64,000 bases of DNA, from NCBI RefSeq assembly GCF_900699785.1, contig NZ_LR535679.1, positions 992,001 through 1,056,000 of the forward strand. The letters run 5' to 3'. This document shows positions 53,929 to 62,969 of this stretch, piece by piece. The stretch is from Campylobacter showae. GTDB lineage: Bacteria > Campylobacterota > Campylobacteria > Campylobacterales > Campylobacteraceae. The notes beneath the pieces are model-generated. The model ran no database searches. It was not told where the DNA came from and worked only from the letters and a program-made list of their open reading frames with translations. A program made the translations under genes and the position numbers. Each line of letters starts with the position of its first letter. Positions within the stretch are counted from its first letter, which is position 1.

Positions 53929-55776
53929 TTACTTCTCAAACGCCTTTTCTAGGCTAAACGGAAACGCCTGATAGCCCATCGCGTTGGTCATTTTGATTTC
54001 GATTGACGGCTCTTTTGCGCCCCATTCAAACTCGTTGATGTGAGGGCTAGGCACGCCGACCGGACGGCCCTTGGCGATGTCAAACTGCATACCCGCGACC
54101 GCGGAGTAAACCATCACGCTATCTAGGTCGTCTTGATACTGTGCTAGCGAAGTAACCGAGCTGTACCACTCGCTGCCGCGCTGTTTGCCGTACTCCCAGA
54201 CTTGCTCGACGGTTTTAGCTTTTTCGTCGATTTTGTAGACGACCGCGCGGGAGTATTTCATGCCAGCCATCGCAGGCTGCTCCATGCCGCGGGTGTCGCC
54301 GTTGTCAAAGACGGTTAGATACACTACGCCCTTTTTGGACTTGCTGTCGATGCGAAACGCCGTGTGCTGCGTCCATTGCCAGTCAAATCCGCCCGTCTCG
54401 CTCTCATATCCTGGGCATTTTGAGTATTCGTCATCGCAGACGATCTTTTTGCCGTTTTTATCAACCGGCTGAAGCAGAAAGTCTTTAAATTCGTCCTTCC
54501 ATCCTTTATGCGCGCCCATTATCCACTTGACTTTTTTGTCGCGGCCGATCTTGATGACGGCGTCTTGGTGGCGGCTGGAGATGATGATACTATCATCGCT
54601 TGGATCATAATCCACGCTATTTACGTGCGCCCAGTTGCGTCCGGGACCCGAACCCACGATGTCGCCCCATTTTTCGTTCGTATCCATCGCAGCCAGTTCG
54701 TCAGTGCTCGCGGTGTGGCCTGCTTTGCTAGCATCGATATTTAGGCACACAGCGCCCTGATCGAGTGTTTTTAGCACGATGTCGCGGTACGGATCTAAAA
54801 TTTCATACAGCCTAAAATCATCCACCACGTTGCCGTCGCGATCGACCTCAACAATGACGTCGCGCACAGTGCGGACGTTTTTGCCGTCGGCGCGCTTATA
54901 GTTGGCGTTTGCCGCGCGGAGGAAATAATGCCCGTTTTGCGCTACGTCCATAGAGTGCGAGAAGTCGTTGTATCCCGCAGGCAGCTCGCGGTTAAAAATT
55001 TCGCGGCCCATTATGTCATATTTAGCGTAGCGCTGGCCGTAGCCCCACGTCATCGCGCCGTCGTCGTTTTGCTTAAAGCCCATCATGACGCCCGCGCTAA
55101 AGGGCTGCTTGAGGTCGTAAATTTTACTCGGCTCGAGATACCAGCGCACCTCGCCTTTGGTGTCTAGGATGAAGTTGTTCGGGCTATAGTTCCACTCGAT
55201 CGCGCCACCTGCGGGGTTGTTCCACACGACTTTGGTGCCTTTGCCGGTTTTGTTTACGAAGTTATTTACATAGTAGAGGCGATTAGCGAATTTCGCGCTC
55301 GGAGCCTTCACTACTTCGATTTTATCAAACAGCGCGCCCTTTTGAGACGGCATGCCAGAGCTCTCCAAATATATCGCGGGAGCGTAAATTTTATAGGTTT
55401 CTTTTATGTGCTCGGTTTGACCTTTATAAATTTTATCGTACTCGACCTCGACGGCGTTTTGATAGTCAGGATATAGTCCGAACACAGGTATTCCGCCATG
55501 CGTGCGAAGGTGTTTGTCGGCGACTTTATAGCTGATAACCTGACCGCCCGGTTTTGGCACGATAGTGACTTTCGCGTTTGCTAGCGTGTAGCCACCGTTT
55601 TTGATGACCGCCGTTAGAGGCGCGGTGTCGTACGGGTTTACGACCACTTCGCCGATCTTGCCCGGGATACCGTAGTCGATGTGCGAGCCACTCGGTCCGC
55701 CGATGGCAAGTGCCGCCGTGCTTAGACCGCCGAGTAATGCCGCAGCTAGGGCGACTGATGATAGAGTTCTTTTCAT
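53929..55776 (-). CDS. assT: Arylsulfate sulfotransferase, copy 1
   Basis: This 615-residue periplasmic enzyme has a signal peptide (SVALAAALLGGLSTAALAIG) and six-blade propeller repeats. The catalytic set known from E. coli AssT is visible as NWAHVNS, SSRHQD and WTQHTAF, the last carrying the His that takes the sulfuryl group. It transfers sulfate between phenolic esters. Cys pairs such as CDDEYSKC need DsbA-type oxidation. It is divergent from dsbA-dsbI, its likely folding partners. Confidence 0.93.
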   Translation of the reverse strand: MKRTLSSVALAAALLGGLSTAALAIGGPSGSHIDYGIPGKIGEVVVNPYDTAPLTAVIKNGGYTLANAKVTIVPKPGGQVISYKVADKHLRTHGGIPVFGLYPDYQNAVEVEYDKIYKGQTEHIKETYKIYAPAIYLESSGMPSQKGALFDKIEVVKAPSAKFANRLYYVNNFVNKTGKGTKVVWNNPAGGAIEWNYSPNNFILDTKGEVRWYLEPSKIYDLKQPFSAGVMMGFKQNDDGAMTWGYGQRYAKYDIMGREIFNRELPAGYNDFSHSMDVAQNGHYFLRAANANYKRADGKNVRTVRDVIVEVDRDGNVVDDFRLYEILDPYRDIVLKTLDQGAVCLNIDASKAGHTASTDELAAMDTNEKWGDIVGSGPGRNWAHVNSVDYDPSDDSIIISSRHQDAVIKIGRDKKVKWIMGAHKGWKDEFKDFLLQPVDKNGKKIVCDDEYSKCPGYESETGGFDWQWTQHTAFRIDSKSKKGVVYLTVFDNGDTRGMEQPAMAGMKYSRAVVYKIDEKAKTVEQVWEYGKQRGSEWYSSVTSLAQYQDDLDSVMVYSAVAGMQFDIAKGRPVGVPSPHINEFEWGAKEPSIEIKMTNAMGYQAFPFSLEKAFEK

Positions 55777-56018
55777 CTTTTCTCCTTATATAATGATAAA
55801 TCGTTTCATTGCCGTAATTTTAGTGAATCTTTCTAACGTGAAAATCACGCTAATATTATAAATAGCTTAAATCTAAAGAATAATTCAAATTTTTATATTT
55901 TCCACTAAAATTTAGCCTAAATTTTACGAATTTAATCTAAAATTTATCTTAGCGTGAGTTTTGCGGCGGCGAGGGAATATACAATTAACGCAAACGAAAT
56001 CATTTTAAGGAGCACTCC

Positions 56019-56675
56019 ATGAATCTACTTTCTAAATTTACAAAAGGTTTTCTAGCCGTAGCGATGTTCGGCGCCCTTAGCGCGGCCGCGTTTACCGAGG
56101 GCGAGGACTACGTAAAGCTCGAAAAACCGCTATCAGTGGAGCAAAACACGCTAGTTAAGGTCTTTAGCTACGCATGCCCGTTTTGCTACAAATACGACAA
56201 AACCGTCACGCCGAAGGTCGTAGAAAAGGTCGCGGGGCTAAAATACGTACCGTTTCATCTAAAAACCAAGGGCGAGTACGGCGAGCTCGGAAGTAAAATT
56301 TTAGCCGTTTTAGCCGTGATGGACGAGGAAAAGGGCGTTAGCCTGCTGGATGAGAATTCGCTGTTTAAAAAGGCGAAATTTGCCTACTACAAAGCCTACC
56401 ACGATCAAAGACAGCGCTGGAGCGACGGCAAGGACGGGGCTGCGTTTTTAAAGACGGGGCTTGATGCGGCCGGTATCAGCGAAGCGGACTATCAAAAAAA
56501 GCTGGAGGATCCAAAAGTCGCCGAACTACTTAAAAAATGGGACGAGAGCTACGACGTAGCCAAGATCCAGGGCGTGCCGGCGTTCGTCGTAAACGGCAAA
56601 TACCTCATCATGACGAAGTCCATCACCTCCCTAGACGGTATGACGCAGCTAATTGAAGAGCTGCTCAAAAAATAG
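56019..56675 (+). CDS. dsbA: DsbA-family thiol oxidase, CPFC active site
   Basis: This 218-residue periplasmic thioredoxin-fold protein has a signal peptide ending near SAAAFTE. The active site is Cys53-Pro-Phe-Cys56 and the cis-Pro loop is QGVPAFV. The CPFC motif differs from the CPHC of E. coli DsbA and is nearer to the CAFC of DsbL, the AssT-specific oxidase. It is followed at 9 bp by dsbI and divergent from assT. Confidence 0.9.
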   Translation: MNLLSKFTKGFLAVAMFGALSAAAFTEGEDYVKLEKPLSVEQNTLVKVFSYACPFCYKYDKTVTPKVVEKVAGLKYVPFHLKTKGEYGELGSKILAVLAVMDEEKGVSLLDENSLFKKAKFAYYKAYHDQRQRWSDGKDGAAFLKTGLDAAGISEADYQKKLEDPKVAELLKKWDESYDVAKIQGVPAFVVNGKYLIMTKSITSLDGMTQLIEELLKK

Positions 56676-56684
56676 GGCGCGGGC

Positions 56685-57308
56685 ATGAAATTTGCGGAAA
56701 AAATAGCAAAATTCGCAGATAGCCGTCTGCCGTGGGCGATCCTTGTAGCGGTGAGCGTGGGACTCGTGATCCTCGCGCACTCGCTGTTTCAAAACTACGT
56801 CTATATGCCGCCTTGCGAGCAGTGCGTCTATATCCGCTTTGCCTTTTTGTGCATGGCGCTAGGAGGGCTAGTCGCGATCGTAAATCCCAAAAATTTGCTC
56901 CTGGCCGCACTCGGATATCTGCTAGCCTTTTGGGGCGCGATCCAGGGCATAATGTATAGCGTAAAGCTCGCTAGGATCCACGACGCCGTGCATGGAGACG
57001 ATCCGTTTGGCGTGCAGGGCTGCTCGACCGAGCCGCACTATCCGTTCGGTTTGCCGCTTGAGCGGTGGGCGCCCGATTGGTTCTTGCCTACGGGCGACTG
57101 CGGTTACGACAGTCCGCTGGTGCCCGAGGGCGTCACGCTAGACGGCTTTCAAAAATATCTAGTGGATCTTTACGAGGACGGCTGGTACCTGATCCCATCA
57201 AGCAAATTTATGTCGATGGCCGACTGCACTCTCATCGGCTTTGGCGTCTGCTTCGTCGTGCTTGCCGCGATGTTCGTTTGCAAAATTTTAACTATCAAGA
57301 AAGCTTAA
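56685..57308 (+). CDS. dsbI: DsbB-family quinone-linked oxidoreductase (DsbI)
   Basis: This 207-residue inner-membrane protein has four or five helices. The CEQC motif follows the first helix (MPPCEQCVYIRF), and the second Cys pair (GCSTEP and GDCGYD) lies in the periplasmic loop. It reoxidises the DsbA partner using quinone. The gene is in an operon with dsbA and ends at a palindromic terminator. Confidence 0.92.
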   Translation: MKFAEKIAKFADSRLPWAILVAVSVGLVILAHSLFQNYVYMPPCEQCVYIRFAFLCMALGGLVAIVNPKNLLLAALGYLLAFWGAIQGIMYSVKLARIHDAVHGDDPFGVQGCSTEPHYPFGLPLERWAPDWFLPTGDCGYDSPLVPEGVTLDGFQKYLVDLYEDGWYLIPSSKFMSMADCTLIGFGVCFVVLAAMFVCKILTIKKA

Positions 57309-57331
57309 ATCGGTCTAAATTTAGACCGATT
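57308..57331 (+). terminator. Palindromic terminator after dsbI
   Basis: A 24-bp perfect palindrome centred on CTAAATTTAG overlaps the last base of the dsbI stop and is followed by TTT. It separates dsbI from the kinase gene 17 bp later. Confidence 0.7.
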
Positions 57332-57347
57332 TTGCTATACTCGCCGC

Positions 57348-58997
57348 ATGAAAGCCTTACGCGAGCATAATTTTAAAATCTACTTCATCATCATTTTCGC
57401 AAGCCTTTTCGTGGTGCTTTTGGGCGTAAAAAACTACGAGGACGCCAAGGCGCAGATCACGACGCTCGCGGATAAAAACAAGATCGCCGCGAGCGAAAAT
57501 ATGGTCGGGAATTTCTCGTTTTGGCTGGATGAACGGCTGCGCTCGCTGGTGCGTGCGGCTAAATTTATAGAAAACGCGGGCATCTCACAAGATAGCGAAA
57601 AACTCGGCGGCTTCATACGGCTTTTTAAAGAAAACTCCGCGGAATTCGACGCCTTGCAGTTTTTACGCGAGGACGGGGAGATCTTCGTAGACGGCAAGGA
57701 GCTGGGCGACGACGAAGCTATGCCAAAGAGCCTGCGTACGGGGCTTGTTTGGTTTGAAGAGACCAAAAGCACGCTCGCGCCCACGGTAAATTTTATGCAG
57801 CGCCATAAAATTTTAGGCGAGCCGACGTTAAATTTATGCGTACCCGTCATGGACGGCGGCTCGTTTGCGGGGGTGTTTTGCGGCGTGGTGAAGCTGCAAA
57901 ACATACTAAAAAATATGGAAAAATTTAAGCTAGCGCCAGATTCCTACGCCTTTATCGTAACGCACGGCGGCGAAATTTTAACGCCGATGAAGGACGCGGC
58001 ACTAAAAAAGCAGATCGAGGATAAATTTAAAGAGCTTTTCCTGCGGGGCGAGGATATCACGAGCCTAAATATCGGATCAAATTTCATCTCCGTCGCCGAG
58101 ATCCCGACGCTAAACTGGTTCATCGGTGCAGGCACCGATAACGAAAAAGAGCTCGCCGCGCTGCTTAACTCCGTGCTAAAAAACGCCCTCATTCTGCTTT
58201 TTGCGTTCGCGGCGCTGGCGCTCGTGGCAAATTTCTTACATAACTTTATGTACTCAAAAATCAAAAACCTGCAAGACGACTACGAAGCCCTGCTCAAGCA
58301 CAAAGCGCGCATGAGCGAGGCGGGCGAGCTAATCAGCGGCATAAATCATCAGTTTATACAGCCCGTAAATTCGCTAAATTTGATGATATCAAGCCTGCTT
58401 ATGCTGCAAAAAGACGGCAAACTAGACGCCGCGACGCTAGAGCATATGCTGCAAAAAGGGCAGGCTGCGACCGTGCTTTTAAGCGATACGATCGAAATTT
58501 TTAGAAATTTTTATAAAAGTAGCGACGCTCCGCAAAAATTTAGCGTACAGCGCTGCATAAAAGACCTGCTAAAGCTCATGCACACCGAGCTTAGCAAAGC
58601 AAACGTCGCAGTAAGCCTGCGCGAGTTTAAAGACGAAGAGGCCACGCAGCGCATGGGCATCGTGCAGCAAATTTTGCTCATCCTCATTCACAACGCCAAG
58701 GACGCGGTCGTGGAGCGATACAAAGAGCAGATCGCCAAGCGGCAAGTTTTTATCGACGTCAAATTTGAAAACGGTACGTGCAAGATAGCCGTCACAGACT
58801 ACGGTAGCGGCGTGAGCAAGGCGGCTCGGGATAAAATTTTAACCCAGCCAAAAACCACCAAAAAGCAAGGAAGCGGCATCGGGCTGTATTTTGGCAAAAA
58901 GCTGGCAAACGAAAAGCTCGCAGGCGACATCAAGTTGCTAAGCGCGGGCGATCCGACGACGTTTGAGCTCGGCTTTGAGATAAATTTAAAGGAGTGA
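57348..58997 (+). CDS. Sensor histidine kinase with periplasmic dCache-like domain
   Basis: This 549-residue protein has an N-terminal helix (YFIIIFASLFVVLLGV), a periplasmic domain of about 240 residues (dCache type, GEPTLNLCVPVMDGGSFAGV), a second helix (ALILLFAFAALALVANFL), and then a phosphoacceptor His334 in GELISGINHQFIQPVNSLN. The ATPase domain has IHNAKDAVVERY and GSGIGLYFGKKL. It probably senses a small ligand and pairs with the next gene. It lies among sulfotransferase and Dsb genes, perhaps to control them. Confidence 0.9.
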   Translation: MKALREHNFKIYFIIIFASLFVVLLGVKNYEDAKAQITTLADKNKIAASENMVGNFSFWLDERLRSLVRAAKFIENAGISQDSEKLGGFIRLFKENSAEFDALQFLREDGEIFVDGKELGDDEAMPKSLRTGLVWFEETKSTLAPTVNFMQRHKILGEPTLNLCVPVMDGGSFAGVFCGVVKLQNILKNMEKFKLAPDSYAFIVTHGGEILTPMKDAALKKQIEDKFKELFLRGEDITSLNIGSNFISVAEIPTLNWFIGAGTDNEKELAALLNSVLKNALILLFAFAALALVANFLHNFMYSKIKNLQDDYEALLKHKARMSEAGELISGINHQFIQPVNSLNLMISSLLMLQKDGKLDAATLEHMLQKGQAATVLLSDTIEIFRNFYKSSDAPQKFSVQRCIKDLLKLMHTELSKANVAVSLREFKDEEATQRMGIVQQILLILIHNAKDAVVERYKEQIAKRQVFIDVKFENGTCKIAVTDYGSGVSKAARDKILTQPKTTKKQGSGIGLYFGKKLANEKLAGDIKLLSAGDPTTFELGFEINLKE

Positions 58998-58998
58998 G

Positions 58999-59676
58999 AT
59001 GCAAGAGCACTTAAAGCTGCTTAAAGACCTAACCGTCCTCATCGTAGAAGACGACGAGATCGCAAGGGAGCTGCTAATAGGCGGGCTAAAACCCTACTGC
59101 CTAAGCGTCTGGGGCGCGGCAGACGGGCTGGAGGGGCTGGAGCGATTTAAAAAGCTAGCCCCCGCCGTCGTCATCACCGACATCCACATGCCCGCGATGA
59201 ACGGCTTTGAGATGATAAAAGAGATACTGCGTATCAAACCGGCGCAAAAATTTATCGTCTTCACCTCCTACGACACCGACGACAACCTCATCAAAAGCAT
59301 CGAGCACGGCGCGGCGTCTTTTTTAAAAAAGCCGGTCGATATCGCGGCGCTCTGCCGCCTGCTCGTGGCTCTAACCTACGAAAAGGGCGAAAAGCTCGTG
59401 CGCTTGGGCCCGCAAACGAGCATAAATCTCGCCAAAGAAAAGATCTACAAAAACGGCAAGGAGATCTATCTATCATTTTTGCAAAACAAGCTCTTTTGGC
59501 TCTTTGCGTATAATCTAAACAAGCTCGTGAGCTACGAGATGATCGAGGAGTTCGTCTACGAGGGCGAGCAAACGAGTAAGGGCGCGATACAAAACGTCGT
59601 GCTGAGGCTAAAGCGGGAGCTGGGGGTTAAATTTAAAAATATCAGTGAAAGTGGATATATACTGCTAAGCGACTAA
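58999..59676 (+). CDS. OmpR-type response regulator
   Basis: This 225-residue protein has a receiver domain with Asp61 (VVITDIHMPAMNG) and Lys in FLKKPVD, and a C-terminal winged helix (SFLQNKLFWLFAYNLNKLVS, SESGYILLS). It follows the kinase gene by one base. Targets are unknown; nearby assT and dsb genes are candidates. Confidence 0.9.
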   Translation: MQEHLKLLKDLTVLIVEDDEIARELLIGGLKPYCLSVWGAADGLEGLERFKKLAPAVVITDIHMPAMNGFEMIKEILRIKPAQKFIVFTSYDTDDNLIKSIEHGAASFLKKPVDIAALCRLLVALTYEKGEKLVRLGPQTSINLAKEKIYKNGKEIYLSFLQNKLFWLFAYNLNKLVSYEMIEEFVYEGEQTSKGAIQNVVLRLKRELGVKFKNISESGYILLSD

Positions 59677-59746
59677 ATATATTAATAGATATTTAAGGCA
59701 CACAGCACTAAAATAATCTCAGAATTATTTAAGCAGGAGTTTAATA

Positions 59747-61210
59747 ATGAGCTACGGGATGAAATATAAGGCATTAACCTTTTCAGACGAAGAAATAGCA
59801 GCGCTATTTGGTCACGAAGCTGCTGAAGACGAGAAACCAGATAGACTAATGGAATACTATTTTAAAGGTACTATTTATGAACAAATATATGCCGATTTAC
59901 CACTACGCATAGTTGTTGGACATAAAGGCATAGGCAAGTCAGCTGTTTTTCAGGTGATGAAAAGAGAATTTGATGATGCTGGAGTATTGACAATAATGCT
60001 AACACCTGATGACATACTAGAGCTTGGCGAGCAAGAAACAGATATGCTAAAGCTAATTAGAATATGGAAAAAGGAATTAGCGACAATAATAGCAAATAAG
60101 GTTTTAGATAAATTTGGTGACAATGTAAATCCTATAAAAAATCTAACCAGCAACATAGTAAATGCTATCATAAGTCATCTTGAAAGTAGTGGATTTAAGA
60201 TAAGAGATGGAATGAATAAGGCGTTAGAATACTTTACTAAAAAGCAAAAAGTAGTGGTATTTATTGACGATTTGGATCGTGGCTGGGAAGGCAAAAAAAG
60301 CGATATAAATAGAATATCTGCTATGCTAAATGCCATAAGGGATATTTCAAGAGATAATCCTACGATAAATTTTAAAATTAGCCTTAGAACAGATGCGTAC
60401 TATTTATATAGAACAAATGATGAGTCCACGGATAAAGTTGAAGGAAGCGTAGTGTGGATGACTTGGAATAACTTTGAAATTTTGGCACTCCTAGCAAAAA
60501 GAATAGTAACTTATTTTGAAGGCAATGTTTCAGAGCAAGTATTATTAAAAGCCAAACAAGAAGAAATTGCCAATACTGTTTTAAAATATGTATTTGAGGA
60601 GCGTTTTGGTGGGCGCGGCGGATGGAAAGATATTCCTACTTACAGATTACTTATGTCATTAATACGAAAAAGGCCACGCGATTTAATTAAACTTTGTTCA
60701 TTGGCGGCAAAGGAGGCCAGAAGAAACAGTAGCAACAAAATAGGCACAAAAGAATTTGACAAAATATTTGAGACTTATTCCCAAGGGAGACTGAGGGATA
60801 CAATAAATGAATTTAAATCCGAACTAAAAGATATAGATAAATTACTAATCAATATGAAACCCACAAAAAACGAAAAAACTACCAAGGAGGCTTATCAATT
60901 TTGTACAGATAAATTATTATCAAAAGTTAGAAACATAATGAGTATGAATAATTTTCATTTTTCGAACGGTAACAGAGCAGAGGCAAAAGAACTTTGCGCC
61001 TTTATGTATAAAATTAATTTCTTAACTGCACGTAAAAGAAATGATGACGGCAAAATAGAACGAAAATACTTTGAAGAAAATAATTTTTTAGCGAATAGTT
61101 TTTCTGATTTTGGATTTGACTGGGAAATACATCCAGCCTACAGGTGGGCACTACAGCCAGACAATATACTTTCTATTATGGACACCTTAGTCCAATACAA
61201 GGATGAGTAA
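59747..61210 (+). CDS. P-loop NTPase, KAP/STAND-like, candidate defence protein
   Basis: This 487-residue soluble protein has a Walker A GHKGIGKS at residues 58-65 and a Walker B VVVFIDDLDRGW at about 169-180. A long helical C-terminal part follows. The D-x-D-R after Walker B is like KAP and STAND ATPases. Such single-gene ATPases often occur as defence or conflict proteins. It is AT-rich among GC-richer neighbours and is followed by a degraded fragment, consistent with acquisition. The function is inferred only. Confidence 0.65.
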   Translation: MSYGMKYKALTFSDEEIAALFGHEAAEDEKPDRLMEYYFKGTIYEQIYADLPLRIVVGHKGIGKSAVFQVMKREFDDAGVLTIMLTPDDILELGEQETDMLKLIRIWKKELATIIANKVLDKFGDNVNPIKNLTSNIVNAIISHLESSGFKIRDGMNKALEYFTKKQKVVVFIDDLDRGWEGKKSDINRISAMLNAIRDISRDNPTINFKISLRTDAYYLYRTNDESTDKVEGSVVWMTWNNFEILALLAKRIVTYFEGNVSEQVLLKAKQEEIANTVLKYVFEERFGGRGGWKDIPTYRLLMSLIRKRPRDLIKLCSLAAKEARRNSSNKIGTKEFDKIFETYSQGRLRDTINEFKSELKDIDKLLINMKPTKNEKTTKEAYQFCTDKLLSKVRNIMSMNNFHFSNGNRAEAKELCAFMYKINFLTARKRNDDGKIERKYFEENNFLANSFSDFGFDWEIHPAYRWALQPDNILSIMDTLVQYKDE

Positions 61211-61240
61211 AGAGCTATTGCCTTTTACTCTAATATTGCT

Positions 61241-61432
61241 TACTGTTCCAACAATCGCTTAATTTTCCATTTATCGTTATGTCCAACAACATCTAAAAAC
61301 TTTGCGTGAACTTTTTGGCCAAGATTTACTTTTAATCACTTGCTAAGTCTGCCACTTTTATTTGTTATCATTATGTAAATAGCTCTAAATTCATCAAATC
61401 CGTAAACAAATATTCCAGACGGATTGTGTGTA
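61241..61432 (-). pseudogene. Degraded gene remnant
   Basis: A reverse-strand frame without start reads NPSGIFVYGFDEFRAIYIMI, an in-frame TGA, then LKVNLGQKVHAKFLDVVGHN and a stop. The family is unknown. The rest of 61211-61541 holds no gene. Confidence 0.4.
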
Positions 61433-61541
61433 GTTTAAATAGTTTTTGGCGGATACGACGGGAGCGGACTGGTCGTCCGTGACCCGAGTATCCTAGCCGA
61501 AAACTACTTTTAAAATCCAGCCGAGCCGGGGAATCCAAAAC

Positions 61542-62063
61542 CTAAATTTTATTAATTTCGCTGCTACGCGCGTTGTACACAAACCAGCTCAAAATCATCA
61601 CCAAACAAAACGCCCCAAACACCGCAAAAAACGCAAAATTCGCCCATGCGTAAATTTTGATAAATCCCGCCTCGTTCACCGCGCTAAAATCAGGCGCAAA
61701 AAGGCTCGGGTAAATTTCATTTAGCGGCAGCGCAAAAGGAAAACTAATCTCGCTAACGCCGCTAAAATCGCTCGTAGAGTAATCAAGTCCGAATATCACG
61801 CCCAAAAAAATCAAGAAAAATCCCGCGAGCTTGACGCCAAATACCTTAGGCGCGCACATCGCCACGCACACGCCAAACGCCGCAAACAGCGTCGCAAAGC
61901 GTAGCTTTACTACGAGCGCGTCGGCTACCGCGCCGCCTAAAAACAGCTCGCACAGTATAAATTTGACCGCCAAAACCGCGAGCAACGCCGCCCAAAACGC
62001 CCGCCTTCGCTGCAAGTTGTACACAAAGCAGACAAAGCCCTTGTTTTCGATATTGTAGTCCAT
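61542..62063 (-). CDS. Membrane protein in the second assT-dsbA operon
   Basis: This 173-residue protein has four hydrophobic segments (FWAALLAVLAVKFILCELFL, then three more) and a periplasmic loop rich in Phe and Ser. It lacks the CXXC motif of DsbB/DsbI. Its start overlaps the dsbA copy 2 stop by one base. It occupies the place where dsbI would be expected. The function is unknown. Confidence 0.65.
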   Translation of the reverse strand: MDYNIENKGFVCFVYNLQRRRAFWAALLAVLAVKFILCELFLGGAVADALVVKLRFATLFAAFGVCVAMCAPKVFGVKLAGFFLIFLGVIFGLDYSTSDFSGVSEISFPFALPLNEIYPSLFAPDFSAVNEAGFIKIYAWANFAFFAVFGAFCLVMILSWFVYNARSSEINKI

Positions 62064-62716
62064 TATTTTGCTAGCAGCTCCTTGACTGCCGCCGCCATCG
62101 CGTCTACCGAGCCGATCGCCTTCACGTTGATCAGGTACTTACCGCCGACCACGTATGCAGGCACGCCCTGGATCTTAGCCACGTCGTAGCTATCGTCCCA
62201 TGTTTTTAGGATCTCTTGAGCGCGCTCGCTGGCTAGCGCCTTGTCGTAGTCCGCGTCGCTCACGCCCGCCGCGCTAAGAGCCTCTTTGATAAACCTAGCC
62301 TTATCTTTGCCGCCGTTAAAATCGTCATCCTTATCGTGAGTGGCCTTGTAGATCGCAAATTTAGCCTTTTTAAATTTGGACTTATCGCTAAGCAAACTAA
62401 CATCGCTAGCCTCGTCTAAAACGATCATCGCGGCAAAAATTTTGCTCGCCGTTTCGCCCAGTTTGCCCTTTGTTTTTAGGTGGTACGGGATAAATTTGAC
62501 TCCGTCTAGCTCGCTAAATAGCTTCGGCGTGACGGTTCGGTCAAATTTGTAGCAGTGGACGCACTCGTAGCTAAAGACCTTTACTACGCTATCTTTAGGC
62601 ACGCTTAGAGGCTTTTCTAGCGTCTGATAGTCCGTGCCTTCCTCCAGCGCGTTTGCACCGATGCCCAGCAAGCAAACGGCGGCTAGAGCTCGTATAATCT
62701 TGGAGATCGTTTTCAT
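62063..62716 (-). CDS. dsbA: DsbA-family thiol oxidase, CVHC active site
   Basis: This 217-residue paralogue of the protein at 56019-56675 has a signal peptide ending near GANALEE, active site Cys52-Val-His-Cys55 and the cis-Pro loop QGVPAYV. The CVHC motif predicts redox properties different from the CPFC paralogue. It is downstream of assT copy 2, so it likely oxidises that enzyme. Confidence 0.9.
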   Translation of the reverse strand: MKTISKIIRALAAVCLLGIGANALEEGTDYQTLEKPLSVPKDSVVKVFSYECVHCYKFDRTVTPKLFSELDGVKFIPYHLKTKGKLGETASKIFAAMIVLDEASDVSLLSDKSKFKKAKFAIYKATHDKDDDFNGGKDKARFIKEALSAAGVSDADYDKALASERAQEILKTWDDSYDVAKIQGVPAYVVGGKYLINVKAIGSVDAMAAAVKELLAK

Positions 62717-62871
62717 CGAGTTTCCTTTACGGTAATTTTTAAAGATTGTATAAAATAAAGGGTAAATTTGAGATTAAGCAGGCTAAACTCGGCAAATTTG
62801 ACGGGTTAAATTTGACGGCGTTGCGGATAAGATTTCGGCAAGCGGATTAAATTTAAACAAAGCGGCGAGCC

Positions 62872-62899
62872 GAATTTTCTCTCAAATTTTACTCGCCGC
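62872..62899 (-). terminator. Putative terminator after assT copy 2
   Basis: An 8-bp perfect stem, GCGGCGAG/CTCGCCGC, with a 12-nt loop lies between assT copy 2 and dsbA copy 2. On the reverse strand it is followed by TTTG and further T-rich sequence. It may attenuate or end assT transcription. Confidence 0.6.
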
Positions 62900-62969
62900 A
62901 AAATCCCAAATCCAGCCGCGCGCCCGATTTTGACGGCGGCTAGAAAAACTAAACCGGAAAAGGCTAAAT

